Shown: positions 63,728 to 64,000 of the stretch, piece after piece
How the letters are laid out: each line of letters starts with the position of its first letter
Numbering within the stretch: the first letter of the stretch is position 1
Assembly (NCBI GenBank): GCA_963835085.1
Contig: CAWIED010000002.1
Span: 186,001 to 250,000, forward strand
Direction of reading: 5' to 3'
Length of the DNA stretch: 64,000 bases
Origin: JBDIAG01 sp963835085
Lineage (GTDB): Bacteria; Actinomycetota; Actinomycetes; Actinomycetales; CAWJMD01
Notes under the pieces: model-generated
Database searches by the model: none
What the model saw: the letters and a program-made list of their open reading frames with translations, nothing else
What the model was told of the DNA's origin: nothing
Program-made: the position numbers and the translations under genes

Positions 63728-64000
63728 TTAGCCGCGTGCCACTTCGACGAAGGTGATGACGGCCAGCACCAGGCACACCACGGCTGCGATCCGCTGGATG
63801 AGCGCCAGCGGAAGCCGGGCGAGCAGGGTGCGGCCGAGCAACGCGGCCAACCCCGAGACGATGGCCAGCGCCGCCCAGGCGCCGATGAACACCGAAACCG
63901 GCTGCCCCGAGCGAGCGGCCAGGCCGGCGGTGAACAGCTGCGAGAGGTCGCCCCATTCGGCCAGCATGAGGACGAGGAACGACACCCCCGCCACCTTGAG
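63728..64000 (-). CDS. GDT1/UPF0016 (TMEM165) family transporter (partial)
   Basis: The last 90 codons of a gene that runs off the right edge. LKVAGVSFLVLMLAEWGDLSQL contains the E-x-G-D-x-S/T-Q motif of the GDT1 family, near the start of the second repeat, followed by two more helices. These proteins transport Mn or Ca. The N-terminal half is outside the window. It converges on the aldo/keto reductase gene. Confidence 0.85.
   Translation of the reverse strand, partial: LKVAGVSFLVLMLAEWGDLSQLFTAGLAARSGQPVSVFIGAWAALAIVSGLAALLGRTLLARLPLALIQRIAAVVCLVLAVITFVEVARG

Overview
The window is high-GC DNA (roughly two-thirds G+C) with GTG/TTG starts, tight overlaps and Actinomycetota-type gene content: a MarP-like CvpA/trypsin protease, an LppX/LprG-like lipoprotein, an Rv1155-like FMN/F420 split-barrel enzyme, an encapsulin with a DyP peroxidase cargo, and MmyB-type XRE regulators. 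A Propionibacteriaceae-like or related actinobacterium is plausible, but this is an inference from gene content only. I saw no rRNA, tRNA, insertion sequence, CRISPR array or prophage.

Region by region. 1-6073 (all minus) is an accessory operon with translational overlaps: zinc-ribbon/TPR protein, two-helix membrane protein, HerA/DUF87-type ATPase, a very acidic internally duplicated protein with a ParB-like C-terminal motif, and an SPFH (YdjI/virion-core-like) protein cut by the window start. It is the best candidate for an undescribed system. 6074-6941 is non-coding and holds a dispersed inverted-repeat element and a dead 3' fragment of a luciferase-like monooxygenase. 6942-14064 carries an RDD membrane protein, an LLM monooxygenase, a GH3 glycosidase, a DUF488 protein and the DyP-encapsulin nanocompartment pair. 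14273-18036 is a complete molybdate module: HTH-TOBE regulator, ModA, ModB, ModC and a stand-alone Mop. 18189-20539 is a GntR regulator with an amino-acid permease. 20729-24924 has a small GNAT protein, the MarP-like protease, a lipoprotein and a LysR regulator divergent from an EamA exporter (24968-26098). A cobalamin riboswitch (about 26160-26275) leads into cbtB, cbtA and an FhuF-like 2Fe-2S protein. 28279-29148 has a hotdog thioesterase and a split-barrel oxidoreductase. 29716-34908 is a sugar block (GH3, galM, HAD phosphatase) interrupted by a hexapeptide/Cys-triplet repeat protein. 35126-48964 is a mixed set: zinc alcohol dehydrogenase, CDF transporter, lipase, transglutaminase, patatin, P450 and acyl-CoA ligase. 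49714-57261 has a NatAB-like ABC exporter, a GT39 glycosyltransferase, a tail-to-tail histidine kinase/response regulator pair and a TetR regulator. 57738-64000 has small and lipoprotein genes, then malic enzyme, a GGDEF protein, panB, an aldo/keto reductase and a partial GDT1/UPF0016 transporter.

The most striking non-genic signal is the density of dispersed structured repeats in the intergenic spaces. (1) A roughly 90-bp element with a long terminal stem whose sequence changes in a compensating way between copies while a central GGCTGAGCACG core is kept (five copies). (2) 40-bp palindromes that read CTATGAC...GTCATAG. (3) A 60-65-bp element that occurs in tandem upstream of genes and supplies the ATG of modB and of the histidine kinase. 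(4) Hairpins built on GGTGCCAACCGCG, in clusters. (5) Four exact 105-bp tandem repeats. There are also three truncated genes (LLM monooxygenase, cysteine hydrolase, O6-alkylguanine-DNA alkyltransferase) and one frameshifted methyltransferase, so the region has been remodelled in several places.
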